A stretch of 64,000 nucleotides of DNA from Lumbricus rubellus (GCA_945859605.1 OX243816.1:36970676-37034675), one strand, 5' to 3'; counted from the first letter of the stretch, positions 32,675-43,680 are shown. Made by a program: numbers and translations. The notes: a model not told the origin generated them from the sequence alone.

Positions 32675-33570
32675 CTCACAGGACCATTTTTCGTTTGACG
32701 ATTTTGCATCAGTCTCAGCCCCGATCAGAAATCTCCAGTTTGACTACACTGAAAGATGAACTCTTTATTCTCTACGGACCAAATTATGGAATGTCAAAAA
32801 ACGTTGTTCTCGATGTGTTCGACTGTGCCAATATGGCAGTCGTGAAAGATGTTGTCCCGCTACCAGAAATGTATCCGATTTGCATTGAGTCTTGCAGCTT
32901 CTCAAACTGCGTCTATGTACTACACAAAAGAAGAACCGCTTCCATGAATATCTTGCGCATTACTAAAGATGATGAACACCAGTTCAATAGTACACCGTTG
33001 ATCACTGACGTACAGATGCCAAATCCTCGGCCTACTCTGTCAGTAGCTGCCGATGGAAGTTTAATCCTCGCAAGAAAGCAATCGGGTAGACGTCCAGTGA
33101 TAATCATATATAACGCGAATGGTACCCTACGACATCAGATGAAGCTGCATTTAGATATTCCGCACTTCTCCCGTATCATTCCAAGACCATATGGAAACCT
33201 TGTTTTGGTTTCAACAGACTGCCCTTGGAAAACAACATTAACAGAGATCAACATGAATGCCAAGATTCTAGGTCAATATAAGACGTCATCACTTGGCGCA
33301 GTGAATGTATGCAATGCACGCACACCTGGACGCATGATGCTTATCGATTGGAACATGAAGATCGAACTTTTAGATGCTGGATTGAATCTCCTTGATGTTA
33401 CTGGTCAGCAGCTGACTGGCACCAAGCGCATTGACAATCCCGAAACATCGCACTTCAATCGCGACAGGAATGAGTTTGTAGCTGTTGTACATGACAGTAA
33501 CAATAATTATGCTTATGATTATTTGCTGTTTAATCCTATGCTAACTATCTTCTGTTGTACAGCAGAATAG
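32675..33570 (+). CDS. F-box/propeller gene copy C, terminal exon 4a
   Basis: Acceptor tttctgtag then CTCACAGG; with exons 1-3 the protein has 407 residues. It begins AHRTIFRLTILHQ, one residue longer than other copies. Six propeller units follow to TAG. Variable loops: GPNYGMSKNV, RKQSGRRP, TDCPWK, and a long final hairpin HDSNNNYAYDYLLFNPM. The first unit reads VLDVFDCANMAVVKDV. The intact frame over 298 codons with only loop changes suggests a functional exon. Confidence 0.82.
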
Positions 33571-34677
33571 ATCATTCGAAAGATTGCTAAAGAGTCGGAC
33601 TATTTGGTTTAAATTGTTTAATTATTTTCGTGTAATGTCAAATCTTCGTTTTTTTCTACCTGAAGCCTTGTTTCGAAAAACTCTGTTGAAAACTTGAGAT
33701 AAACGTACCTATTCTTTATTGAGAAGTATATTGATTATTGAGTAATTGTTTACATGTAATAATTTCGTTCCACTTCGCTTCACGTGTTTTATTTTAAAAG
33801 TTCTCTTTTTTCATTTAAATATTAGCCTATGTTGTAAGATTGTAAGTAGGCCTATCGCACGTTGTGCTCTGTGTTTTCCAAATTAGGCCTGTCAGTCAGG
33901 CTAATTCGCAACATTTAATCTGGGCCAAAATGTGAATTTAGTTGGTAACTATTTGTGGGTGGGAGTGTCCGTCAACTGAAAACTCGGTTCTTCCTATTCG
34001 GGAAATGCTTCATAGTGCATAGGCTACAGACAACTCGTTAATCGTTATTCATACTGAACATTGACGCCATTAAATAGATATCGCAACGTCTTTCTAAATG
34101 CTAGACACATAATTATGTAGGATAACAGCGGATATTTATATTATTTACAATGATTTCTTAGCTAATCATTTGCACAAACACCACCACCACACCACCACCA
34201 CTACCACCAACAACACCACCACCAGCATCGTCATTTCTAACACCATCTTGTAACTTGTACTGGTAGTTTTCATCAAGGAATTTTAAGAATAGGTCTATAG
34301 GCCTGCTTGCAAGTGCATACGGCGGTCAATTTTCACTCGCAATAATGTTAATTTTCTTAATGCATGTCCACTTAATTGATCTAAGCAGAAAACTATAACT
34401 GTTCACACGGCATTCATTCATTCGGAAATTTATTATAGACTACAGCGCCTCTAACTCCCAGAAAACTGCTCAGAGGGTACAACTTCAGGTTTTACATTCT
34501 ACTTTGGCATATAACGTGAAGTAAAATGTAGGCCTATTGGCCGCATAAAATTCAAGTTTTAACTTGTTTTGAAGTAGACCTGTGTAAATGATCATTCTGT
34601 GTCGTCTGCTGAGAAACTATGTGTAAAACCTGCCACAATTTTACGCAATTCACAAAGCACAATTGTAATTTCTGTAG
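33571..34677 (+). other. Spacer between terminal exons of copy C
   Basis: No F-box exon. The right 750 bp are the usual intron 3 block, with CAC-rich sequence at 34,170-34,220 and a tail-like tacagcgcctct at about 34,440. So the duplicated unit was terminal exon plus its preceding intron. Confidence 0.6.
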
Positions 34678-35567
34678 CTCAAAAGACGATTCGTTTGGAA
34701 ATTTTGCATCAGTCTCCGCTTCGATTCAGAATCTCCAGTTTGACTACACTGAAAGATGAACTCTTCGTTCTCTATGGACCAAATTGTGGAATGTCCAAAA
34801 CCGTTGCCCTTGATGTGTACGACTGTGACAATATGGCAGTCGTGAAAGATGTTATCCCGCTACCAGAAATGTATCCTATTTGCATTGAGGCTTGCAGCGT
34901 CTCAAACTGCGTCTATGTACTACACAAAAGAAGAACAGTTTACATGAGTGTCTTACGCATTACTAAAGATGACGAACACCAGTTCAATAGTACATCATTG
35001 ATCACTGACGTATGGATGCCAAATCCTGAACCTACTCTGTCAGTAGCTACCGATGGCAGTTTAATCTTCAAAAGAAAGGAGAAGGATAAACTTGCAGTGA
35101 TAAGCATTTATAACGCGGATGGTTCCGTGAAGCATCAGATGAGGATGTACTCAGATATTCCGGAGTTCTACCGTATAATTCCAAGACCAAATGGAAACCT
35201 TGTTTTGGTTTCAACAAACTACCAAAGGAACACAATATTAACGGAGATCGACATGAATGTCACGATAATACGTCAATATCAGACGTCATCACTTGACGCA
35301 AGGTGTGTGTGCAATGCACGCACGCATGGACACATGATGCTTATCGATTGGAACACGAAGATCGAGCTTTTAGATTCTGGATTGAATCTCCTTGATGTTA
35401 CTGGTCAGCAGCTGACTGGCCACAAGCGCATTGACAATCCCGAAACATCGCACTTCAATCGCGACAGGAATGAGTTTGTAGCTGTTGTATATGACAGAAC
35501 TAGTTATGCTTATAATTATTCACTGTTTATACCTATGTTACGTATCTTCCGTTGTACAGCAGAATAG
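34678..35567 (+). CDS. F-box/propeller gene copy C, terminal exon 4b
   Basis: Acceptor tttctgtag then CTCAAAAG, same phase; with exons 1-3 the protein would have 405 residues. Six propeller units to TAG. Loops: GPNCGMSKTV, RKEKDKLA, TNYQRN, and end YDRTSYAYNYSLFIPM. Its last third is closest to exon 4a of the same copy, its middle closer to copy B (KDKLAV against NELAV), hinting at exchange between exons. As in copy A it lacks its own F-box exon and is probably an alternative 3' end. Confidence 0.78.
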
Positions 35568-36736
35568 ATCATTCGAAAGATTGCTAGAGAGTCGGACTAT
35601 ATGGTTTAAATTGTTTAATTATTTTCGTGTAATATCAAATCTTGGTTTTTTCTACCTGAAGCCTTGTTTCGAGAAACTCTGTTGAAAACTTGAGATAAAC
35701 GGACCTATTCTTTTTGATAAATATTTTGAATAATTGTTGGCATATAACAATTGTGTTCCTCTTCGCTTCACGCGTTATATTTTAAACAGTTTCCTTCTTA
35801 CATTTGACTGGTACGTTGTAAGTTAGTAAGTATCGCACGTTGTGCTCTGTTCTTTCCAACTTATCAGTTAGGCAAATTCGCACCGTTTAATTTGGACATT
35901 ATAGTTACGTGAGCCTGCAGAAAAATTAGGATGTAAATTGTTGCAAACTGATAGCGTATAGGCTACCTCCTATGATAAGCCAAACTCTGTCTAAATCTGC
36001 AAAACTCATATTAGTCTTCAACCTTTTTGTGTGGGCGAAGACCACGACCACGCGTTTGTCTGCTATCTTACATTGGTCCTCTGTTCTCCCTTCCTCTGCA
36101 CCACTTTGTACCGCAATACTTGTACCATGCATAGACCTATGTAGGCCTATGTATTTGAAAAAGTTCTATAGTGCCTCTTGACAATCCCCAATATATGTGT
36201 TAAAGTCAGTAATAGCAAACGTTAAGCGATTAGCGAATGTTATTAATTACTTCCACAGACCACATTTAAGCAAAATCCATTGGATAAAAGTACAGTAAAA
36301 CCGCAATATGGTTCGGGAAAGGCTTAATCAGGAATGCAGCGGTTGGATGGTTGAGGTTGGGCTGATGAGTGAAATCAACATACCGAATGAATGAATGAAT
36401 CCATAGATCAGTTAATCGATTTATCTAATGATTGATAGATCTATAATACTGAATCGTCGATCGATGTTATCAACTGACACAATAATTATTATTAGAGGCC
36501 TATATATTAGGCAAGCTGCCGCAAGCAAAGCGTTTAAATACCAGATGTCGTATAAACTATAAACCCAGCCAAACGGTCTTTCACTACATGATGAAATTCA
36601 TCACACTCCAGATATTATTAGTTATGAATAAGTCGTTTATGCAGTTCACAATAACCACGCCACCTAGCGGAAACAGATAACTCCAACTAAGTTCAGTTCG
36701 TATACACTGTACAGCCACAGGCTTGCTGCTGTTCAA
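35568..36736. other. Downstream flank of copy C
   Basis: Positions 35,876-36,245 repeat the downstream block seen at 5,210 and 7,330. After about 36,250 the sequence is unique, marking the right edge of the duplicated array. No gene is seen. Confidence 0.5.
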
Positions 36737-36860
36737 CGTCACGCACTGCCATTTCAAAGATGATTAGTGTCGCCCTCCTCCTCCTCCTCCTCCTCCTCCT
36801 CCTCCTCCTTTAGCCAGGCTTTGGACTGGCACTGTTAGAGTGCGAACAGTGGCAGAGTTT
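36737..36860 (+). repeat. Dispersed repeat family copy (cctcctcc / ggactggcac type)
   Basis: Core: tcatttcaa-like, gattagtgtcgccctcctcc, then ggctttggactggcactg and gagtgcgaacagtggcagag. The (CCT)n run is expanded here. Related copies: 8,186; 28,944; 37,391; 41,490; 43,560 (minus); 44,435; 46,250. Possibly a SINE; no Pol III boxes seen. Confidence 0.65.
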
Positions 36861-37079
36861 TCATACAGCCACGTTCATTAGGCTCTTTAAATTGTACGAT
36901 TACGTTGACTATAATATTTACATACCCACAGCGTCATCGTCGATTGCAGCTCCACCATACGGTTGGTATAATTATTAATATTTGTAAGGTAAGAGTCTTA
37001 GATAGGAGGCACAGAGTGTCATCTCTTAACGCAATATAAGATTTCTGATAGGCATATGCCTATTCATCATTTGGCACAT

Positions 37080-37345
37080 GGTATTGTATTGTATCGTATT
37101 GCATTATATCTAAGCAGTTATGAAGCGCTTCGAATGCGCCGAACCGTTAAGTGTGCAAGACCAGCGTGAAGAAGCAGATTTTGAGAAGGGAGAAAGAAGC
37201 AAAGAGACTGCAAGAGCGAACAGAAGGAGAAAGCGCATTCCAAAGAGAAGGATCATTTGAGGCAAATGTTCGAGACTGAGCCATAGCAGTTCTATAGAGT
37301 GAAGAACTAAGAGGTTCATCGAATAGTTCCAATAGGCCTACATTC
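37080..37345 (-). mobile_element. LINE 3' fragment (L2/CR1-type)
   Basis: On the minus strand it encodes FDEPLSSSLYRTAMAQSRTF and SLWNALSPSVRS, matching the end of the LINE at 12,830-13,690, and finishes with (atac)n-like tail at 37,080-37,105. Frameshifted and truncated. Confidence 0.8.
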
Positions 37346-37390
37346 GTTGTGAAGATCGAACAACCTCTGAGATTGTCGCAGTGTGTACAC

Positions 37391-37505
37391 AAGTCTTGTT
37401 GCTGTTTAACGACACTGCCATTTCAACGACGATTAGTGTCGCCCTCCTCCGTTATCCTAGCTTGGGACGGGCACTGGCCGAGTGCAACCAGTAGCAGCTC
37501 TTCCT
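37391..37505 (+). repeat. Dispersed repeat family copy
   Basis: Reads tttaacgacactgccatttc, gattagtgtcgccctcctcc, cttgggacgggcactgg. Member of the family described at 36,737. Confidence 0.65.
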
Positions 37506-37687
37506 CAGCGACATCAATAATTGATGCCTGGCCATTATGTAGTGGCGCCAAATAAATGCGTTCAAAATATAAATGAAATAAAACCCGATTCCACCAGAAC
37601 AAAAAATTATTATCGGATAGTCGAATTATTTTCGCGATAATAATATAGGCTAAAGACATGACAATTATTACCCAAGTTGGGTCCTAC

Positions 37688-38021
37688 CTTTTCCTGAGGT
37701 TTCCAATGATGTTCCGGTCGGGCGGTCGACTGGTACCCCTCTGGTCTCGAAGAAGTTCTAGGCTGGTGCCCTGCTTTTCGTGATGTTCCGAAGCGGTTTT
37801 CCTGGTGGTGTTTCGTTGACTTTATGAAGAGATCTGGTCTTGAGGAGACGGTGCGGAATGGACCCTCCACCAAGAAGGGGTGTGACCGATTCTGTGGTTG
37901 AAGGGTCGTGTGGAACTGCTGTGGGTGCCGAGGTCCTTCCGACGGGTGGACGAAAGCGATATCGGTGTACGGATGCGTCTGATACAGTTTCGATTCGGAT
38001 GTCGGTGAAAGAGTGGCCAGG
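37688..38021 (-). CDS. Nrxn: Neurexin, stalk exon
   Basis: On the minus strand, acceptor gttgtag then CCTGGCC; donor gtagga. 334 bp, phase 2 in and phase 0 out, exactly fitting the exon at 39,090-39,201. It encodes about 112 residues rich in Ser, Thr, Pro, His and Arg (for example SLATLSPTSESKLYQTHPY and KAGHQPRTSSRPEG) with no cysteine. This suits the extended stalk between the last LNS domain and the membrane in neurexins, which in vertebrates carries sugars and variable splicing. The transmembrane and cytoplasmic exon expected next was not found to the left in this window. Confidence 0.75.
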
Positions 38022-38129
38022 CTACAACGCACAGTTAAAGAAGTCTAACTTTTCTTAACTTCCAATATTTCATCGTATATTTATTTATTTATTGTATATT
38101 TATATTGTATCGGTGACCGACGTGTCGAT

Positions 38130-38225
38130 TAGGGTCAGGCTAGGCGTCGTGATGGTAGGTTAGGTCAGATTAGGCGTTGTAAGGGTCGGTTAAAGTTAGG
38201 GTTTGGGTTATAGTCACAGTGTCGT
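38130..38225. repeat. Degenerate ttagggt-type repeat
   Basis: gattagggtcaggctaggcg and gggtcggttaaagttagggt resemble the internal repeats of the fold-back element at 10,215-10,290. Probably a fragment of that family and not telomeric DNA. Confidence 0.5.
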
Positions 38226-38337
38226 CATTCGGTTTCCGATACTATGGTCTTGCTCACACATGCATACACACACACACACACACACATGAATACTTACCCA
38301 TTTACATAACTACATTAACAGCTCAAACAGACATATA

Positions 38338-38939
38338 CAGGGTGGCGCAGAAAAAACCGGACTATTAGTAATTATTGCCTTAAACTATCATTAGACTGCA
38401 GAAATGACACAGAAAAGTGGCATTGGTTTGGCATTTAATATAGCCTAACACTGAATGAACTGTAAAATTTTAGAGTTTTCTGAATGCGTCAGAAATTTAA
38501 GTCAAAGTGATGTCCTCCGTTTGCTGCGATAACCAATGATAATCGCTTGCGAAACTGTCCAAAAGCCCTCGCTGATTTCGTCCCAGCATGCGGTCGGAAC
38601 TTCTTTCAAATGTTCAATATCTCGAATTCTCTGCCTGTAGATAAACTGCTGAAGAATTCCCCAGATCGAATAGTCTACGGGATTCAAGTCCGGACTGTTC
38701 GGTGGCCAAATTTCTGGTTCAATAAAGTCTGGAACGTGAGCAGTGAGAAAAGCAACTGATTTTCGTGAACGATGAGCAGGTGCTCCATCCTGCTGGAAAG
38801 TGAAATTGTCACCAGAGTGACCTATTATGTCTGGCAGTAATCCTTGATGTAGGACGACGTCACAGTAATATAATTACTTTGATTATTCAAGCGATGCAAT
38901 TGCAAAAACTAATAGTCCGGTTTTTTCTGCGCCACCCTG
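38338..38939 (-). mobile_element. 602-bp mariner derivative, DD37D (maT-like) type
   Basis: Inverted ends of at least 30 bp start cagggtggcgcagaaaaaac, with TA on both sides (38,336-38,337 and 38,940-38,941). On the minus strand the C-terminal transposase remains: QQDGAPAHRS, then WPPNSPDLNPVDYSIWG, with 37 residues between the second and third catalytic Asp. It reads to a stop at 38,502. The N-terminal DNA-binding half and first Asp are deleted, so it is a nonautonomous derivative. The maT name rests on spacing only. Confidence 0.88.
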
Positions 38940-39089
38940 TATATTATATTGTGTTGCATCGATGAATTCATATTTTTTGCATCTCGAATTGCTGCAAATG
39001 GACGGGAGCAGATCAGAGAATAATAATAATAATGTGGAGTCGTGCTGTTATACGATACATAACGGGCATTGTCTAGTGGTAGCGTATAC

Positions 39090-39201
39090 CTCTGGAAGTG
39101 TCTGAGTGGGCGGATCTCCATGACAACGTTTCCGATGTAGGACACTTTATCCTCTCCATCCGCAATCTGCTCCAGTACGTAGACGCTGTTTATCACCAGA
39201 C
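39090..39201 (-). CDS. Nrxn: Neurexin, end of LNS6 domain
   Basis: Minus strand, acceptor gtatag then GTCTGG, donor gtatac. 112 bp, phase 1 in, phase 2 out. It encodes GLVINSVYVLEQIADGED and YIGNVVMEIRP, aligning with the last strands of neurexin LNS6 (in vertebrates GLKVLNMA... then a VRLVGEVP-type strand). The intron phases on both sides match neighbours. Confidence 0.8.
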
Positions 39202-39289
39202 CTATACAGTCAACGGATATGACATGACTGTCAGTGCAGCCAATTGTTCTTATGTATGTATAGCATTGCCCTGCATTGTCACATTGTTG

Positions 39290-39600
39290 AATTGCATTGT
39301 TTCTGTATTGTATTGCTACTACATTGTGTTGCTACTGCATTGCTATTGCTAATGTATTGCATTGGCACTGTATTGCACTGTCATTGTATTGCATTGCAAT
39401 TGTGTTGTTTTGTTACTGCTTTGTATTGTAATGCATTGCTTTTTTATTGTGTCGTATTGTATTGTATTGTATTCATGTATTGCATTGCATTGCTACTGTA
39501 TTGTAGTGCCGCTGTATTGTATCGTTACCGTATTGTACTGTCATTGTATAGTAATGCTGCTGTATTGTACTGCTACTGTATTGTAATGCATTGTTATTCC
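39290..39600. repeat. Degenerate ATTG/TATTGC-rich simple repeat
   Basis: Cycles of tattgcattg, tgctactgta and tattgtattg over about 300 bp give open frames rich in Cys, Leu, Tyr and Val on the plus strand. These frames are repeat artefacts. Confidence 0.85.
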
Positions 39601-39786
39601 AAGAGCCCTAAATAAAAGAGCAGTGATAACGTAAGCCAAGGCAAGATAAGATGAAGCGAGATGATTTGAAGTTATAGGTGAGGAATTACAAAGTGAGTTT
39701 AGGTAAGTTGACTCAGGTGAGTTGAACTGAAATATAATAAAAACAACTTTGCAGCGGCTCCAGTAACTTGTAAGAAAATTCCATAC

Positions 39787-39888
39787 CTGCTATGGAGCCG
39801 TAGAATGGTTTGACGAGTCCGTTTTTCGGATACGCCTGGGAGCCAATGTAGACGGTCATCGTAGCTCCACCAAATAATCCGTCCTTCT
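39787..39888 (-). CDS. Nrxn: Neurexin, LNS6 domain third exon
   Basis: Minus strand, acceptor ggttgcag then AGAAGG, donor gtatgg; 102 bp, phase 1 in and out. It encodes EKDGLFGGATMTVYIGSQAYP and FYGSIAG, corresponding to the IxIGG ... FxGxLSG strands of LNS6. In vertebrate neurexins the SS4 cassette lies just before this position, so an SS4-like exon, if any, should be in the 4.3-kb intron to the right (39,889-44,164). None was recognised. Confidence 0.82.
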
Positions 39889-41489
39889 CTGCAACCGACA
39901 ATTAAAAAACACAGCAAATTGCAACTGTATGCATTGGAAGTTTATACATATCATATATACTTCTAAGCAATAAGTTGAATTTAATAATAATATTTCCAAA
40001 GCTCTGTCGTCATATTAAGGCGAATGTCATCAAACAAATAGTCGCATCAGTCGAAATTAGTGTTAGTCTCAGTTCCTTGCAATCAAGTCGAAATCTGGCG
40101 TTAATGTGATCCAAAGGTGACTAAAAATGTGATTCAGGAAGGGATTCACATTTTATTAGAGCGTGATTCAACATTTGACTCAAAAGAAATTCAGGATGTA
40201 ATTCAAATGTGATTCTGTATCGACTGTATGTGACTCAGATGTTATCCCCAAACGTCATTCAATGTGAGTAAACGTAGAATATTCCAGTTGTTAGAATTTT
40301 TGACAGGATCTCACTGCCCTTTTAAGACGCTTGGAATACAATGCTATACTTTGGCTTGACTTTCGATTGGCATCGTTTCTATTCGCTAGATGGAGACCGT
40401 GTGCGCCCTCTGGCGAATGAAAACAAGTTCGAAAAAATGATGTCATACAGAGTCAATCGACTCTATAAAATTATCTTCAGTTATACAATTTTCTGATAAC
40501 TCAACTGAGCCAATTGCTTCATTTGCTTGACATAATTCTATGGTAGGTTTAAACCTAGTGTTCCGAAGGCTGTGCACATGGCAGGCAAATGTCACATAAC
40601 AAGGCCTAAGTGTAATTGTAATTAGCTCATTAATTTAGTTAGCATTAATGTCTAATTTTAAATTCATATAGGAAACATTTATTCTGCTAAAACCGTTTCA
40701 TTGAGATGGTCTCTAATATGCAAATGCGCTGAATCCCGGGTTATGATATTTTCCAATCGGATCTCAGTTAATAGTAATTTTATACCGAATTATCAAAACT
40801 TTCTTCTGAATATTTTAACATTTAAAGGGCGATCTACACGTTAGCGACCAGGTCATCCCTGAAATTAAGCCCAGCAGAGCTAGAATCAATAAACTTATGA
40901 TTGCTTGGGAGTGGTTAGTTTACGTTTAACCTAGTCTTCATGAGCGTTGATTGAGACTCGGGGCATATAGCCCCGTTCTCCCCCATCGACAATGGGTTTC
41001 TTATAAACTTTAATATAAGAAATATCTTTGTGAGTGACCGTGGATTGAGACATACTAATTAATCGAATGATAAGATCTGGTGTGGACGGTGGATCACTTT
41101 TCTCATAGCCTACGCAGTTTTCTTATTTTAAGCGCAGAGATTACAGTATGAGAAACGGGGAGTCAAAACCATGCAGCGCCCGCACCCATGGTTTCACGAT
41201 CAAGAGCGTGTCTTTGACGTAGGGTTGAGCATTTCCACGAGGCGCGGCCGCGCGACCCACAAATCAATATAATTTACAAACTGGGGGAGAGAGTGGTCAT
41301 GACAGGACACCACCACAATCTGCTCTTCTGAAGAAGGTTGAGTTTTCAGCAAATTTATGCATTATATATACGACATCTTCGAGCACCTGCTTCAGAGCTG
41401 ATCGCACATGAATGCTGTGCACCTCCAGTCATAATTATAAGACTTATTGCTATATGATTATTGTCGCTTATTGCTGCTTACCGACATTG
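39889..41489. other. Neurexin intron, no recognisable feature
   Basis: AT-rich unique-looking sequence. A stretch at 40,080-40,260 repeats gtgattcaaa-like motifs. A block at 40,830-41,000 is locally less AT-rich but codes for nothing recognisable. Confidence 0.5.
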
Positions 41490-41595
41490 TGTCACATCAA
41501 GAATTTTAATTAATTATTAGTGTCGCCCTCCTCCATCCTCAAGGCTTGGGACTGGCAAAGCGAAAGTACGAGCAGAGCAGCGGCCGAGTTGATAT
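41490..41595 (+). repeat. Dispersed repeat family copy
   Basis: Reads attagtgtcgccctcctcca then ggcttgggactggc and gagcagagcagcggccgag. Same family as 36,737. Confidence 0.6.
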
Positions 41596-42224
41596 CAGCT
41601 ATCAGCTGAAGATTAAATACCATGGCATCTTGCATTAGCCTACATTAGATTATAGGCCTATTATAATAGTAGAACAGTAGAGGACAACACTTCGGTTAAC
41701 ATTAGTAGGCTTATCTGACGTGACATGAAGTGATTGATGGACAGAAGACACTATAGAGCAGAAGATATTTTGGTGAATACTTAATCTTGCATAAAGTTGT
41801 TTGATTTAAAATGTTGTTTACATCTGTCTTATAATTATATTTTGTGAATTCGTTTTACTTATATCGCATGGTTGTTGCGCAACAGATGATACCATAGTTT
41901 CCAATATGGACGCTGTCGGAAATAGAGGACTATGCATACCTCCGCTAAAACCTGGATTATTCCTAAGGGAAAGTGACAGAATGTTGCTACGGTGGTCGTT
42001 GACCCAACACAGGCGGGTAGGAACATCCGACGGGTCCGTCCGGTCGTCCTCTTGTCGTGGGATTATGGATTATCCCGAGATTAGCGACAACATGCTAAAA
42101 GTTATGAGAGGCTTAGGCTACTGTAATAACCACATCAAGAACCGATCTTTTGTATTCGCGTGTAACCTTGTCCCCTTTCCGTAAGCGCATGAAAAACTAT
42201 TCTCTTTCCTTGTGGTTTGGTGCT

Positions 42225-42290
42225 GTCAGGTCGGAAGCGCCTCTGAGGAGTTTCTCTTGAAGCGGCGCTATATAAACTCTTGATTACTAT
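42225..42290 (+). mobile_element. SINE/LINE tail fragment
   Basis: ggtcggaagcgcctctgagg then gcggcgctatataaactctt is the shared 3' tail hairpin. Confidence 0.6.
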
Positions 42291-42344
42291 TATGATAACT
42301 GTATGTTCGTAGACGTAAGGTATAGAATAGTTTCCCTTTTGCAG

Positions 42345-42432
42345 GTCGAAACTCCGATGCAGTGTCCGCTCTGCATTCGGGAGCGCCTCTGACTAGAGGG
42401 AGCTTGAAGGGCGCTATAACAAGTACACATAC
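42345..42432 (+). mobile_element. SINE 3' fragment
   Basis: gatgcagtgtcc then tcgggagcgcctctga and gaagggcgctataac match the body and tail of the SINE at 54,988-55,194. The tRNA-like head is missing. Confidence 0.7.
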
Positions 42433-42529
42433 AAACAAACATACAAAGAAACAACGGCCGATTAATACCAGAGACATATAAATATATATATAATTTTATA
42501 AATTATATACTTAATATATATTTAGGCTT

Positions 42530-42850
42530 ATACCAGACCATTTTGCCACTTAGCCATTCACGGACCAATCCGTGACCAGACCAACCAACTACTGACCATT
42601 TATAATTCTAAAGATTATAGACTCTGACCAATCGTTCACAGCCACTGACCAACTATAATAGTGACCACTGGACATCAGCAACTAACTACTAACCAGTTAC
42701 CGACCTTCATCTATGCAGGGTCCAGACCACGTATACTGCATGATCAATCCAATTACCATGGAATGATACTTACCAACCACTTGCAGCCACTGACCATAGT
42801 ATACTGAGTATTACTGACCAACCGCTAACGAACGACTTCTACTGGACACT
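42530..42850. repeat. Degenerate tgacca repeat
   Basis: The hexamer tgacca, often as actgacca, recurs about a dozen times with irregular spacing of 15-40 bases. Probably an old decayed simple repeat. Confidence 0.5.
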
Positions 42851-42879
42851 GGTCACTCACTATACCCTGAACCAGCAGC

Positions 42880-43650
42880 ATCAGCAGCAGACACAGCCGT
42901 AGTAGCATCCTTCACCGGGCGTCCGCGCATCGGCGTATATAAAAGCGTTCCCGGGTCCCGGATGGGTCGCTTGTGTACACAGGGCGAAGGACGGATGGAG
43001 GAGGGAAGGATGGAGAGACGGAGAGAGAAAGGGTGGGGTGGACACTGGACCTCCACCCTACTCCACCCACCCTCACACCCCCCCTCCACCATTCACCATC
43101 GAATGCTCCTCGCCAAGCGATGCTCGCATAAATGCCATCTTCGCTTTCATTATCTCTTCATTATTCCGTTCGCCGACTGCTGCTGATGATGATGCTGCTG
43201 CTGAGTCTGCGGTTTCGACATCAAGACGAGCAGCACCACCGCCATCATCGCCATCATCATCATCGTCGTCGTCGTCGTCGTCGTCATCATCGTCGCCGGC
43301 CGCTGGGACAGAACCCGCGTTGTGGACATAGTTGATTGCCCTGAGACACAAACGACGCGAAACGGGAGAAAGTCCGTCCATCCGTCCGCCCGTCCTCCCC
43401 CACACCACCCACTCCATCCCCCACCCCGTTCTCTCAAGGCAAATGCCCCGTTTGGCTGGGAGACGGCGGACTCGGCTGAAAATGGAGGCGGGAGGATGTC
43501 CGGCCTGCACGTGCCCCCGTCTCGACTTAAAAGAAAGGCAGTCCATCGGGCAGAAACGAACTCCGCCATTGATCGTATACTTTGGCAGTGCCAGTCCCAA
43601 GTCTGGATAGAGGAGGAGGAGGGCAATACTAATCGTCCTTGATATCATGA
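42880..43650. other. GC-rich low-complexity block in a neurexin intron
   Basis: Contains C/CCA-rich runs, a (TCA/TCG)n microsatellite at about 43,230-43,300 and, at 43,560-43,680, a minus-strand copy of the dispersed repeat. Long frames on both strands come from biased composition. A tatataaaag box at about 42,937 followed by CpG-richer DNA might mark a promoter, without other support. Confidence 0.4.
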
Positions 43651-43680
43651 CACTGTATCGTTAAACAGCAACAAGCGTCG
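43560..43680 (-). repeat. Dispersed repeat family copy (minus)
   Basis: Inverted: gattagtattgccctcctcc, ttgggactggcactgcc, cgatcaatggcggag. Same family as 36,737. Confidence 0.6.

Larger units (their letters stand above)
38022..39089 (-). other. Neurexin intron with mariner and telomere-like repeat
   Basis: Contains AT-rich sequence, a degenerate aggttagg repeat (38,130-38,225), a (CA)n run (38,266-38,286) and the mariner derivative at 38,338-38,939. Confidence 0.7.

Noticed and set aside
39063..39090. tRNA-like box A (tgtctagtggtagcg)
   Set aside because: It overlaps the donor side of a well supported neurexin exon and there is no box B or cloverleaf downstream.
39244..39615. Frames rich in Cys, Tyr, Leu and Val, membrane-protein-like
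   Set aside because: Explained by degenerate ATTG-type simple sequence; no domain pattern.
43073..43648. 191-codon minus-strand frame with a hydrophobic start, considered as a neurexin exon or secreted protein
   Set aside because: Its start is part of the dispersed cctcctcc/ggactggcac repeat and its end is poly-Asp from a TCA/TCG microsatellite. No neurexin similarity and no matching splice phases.
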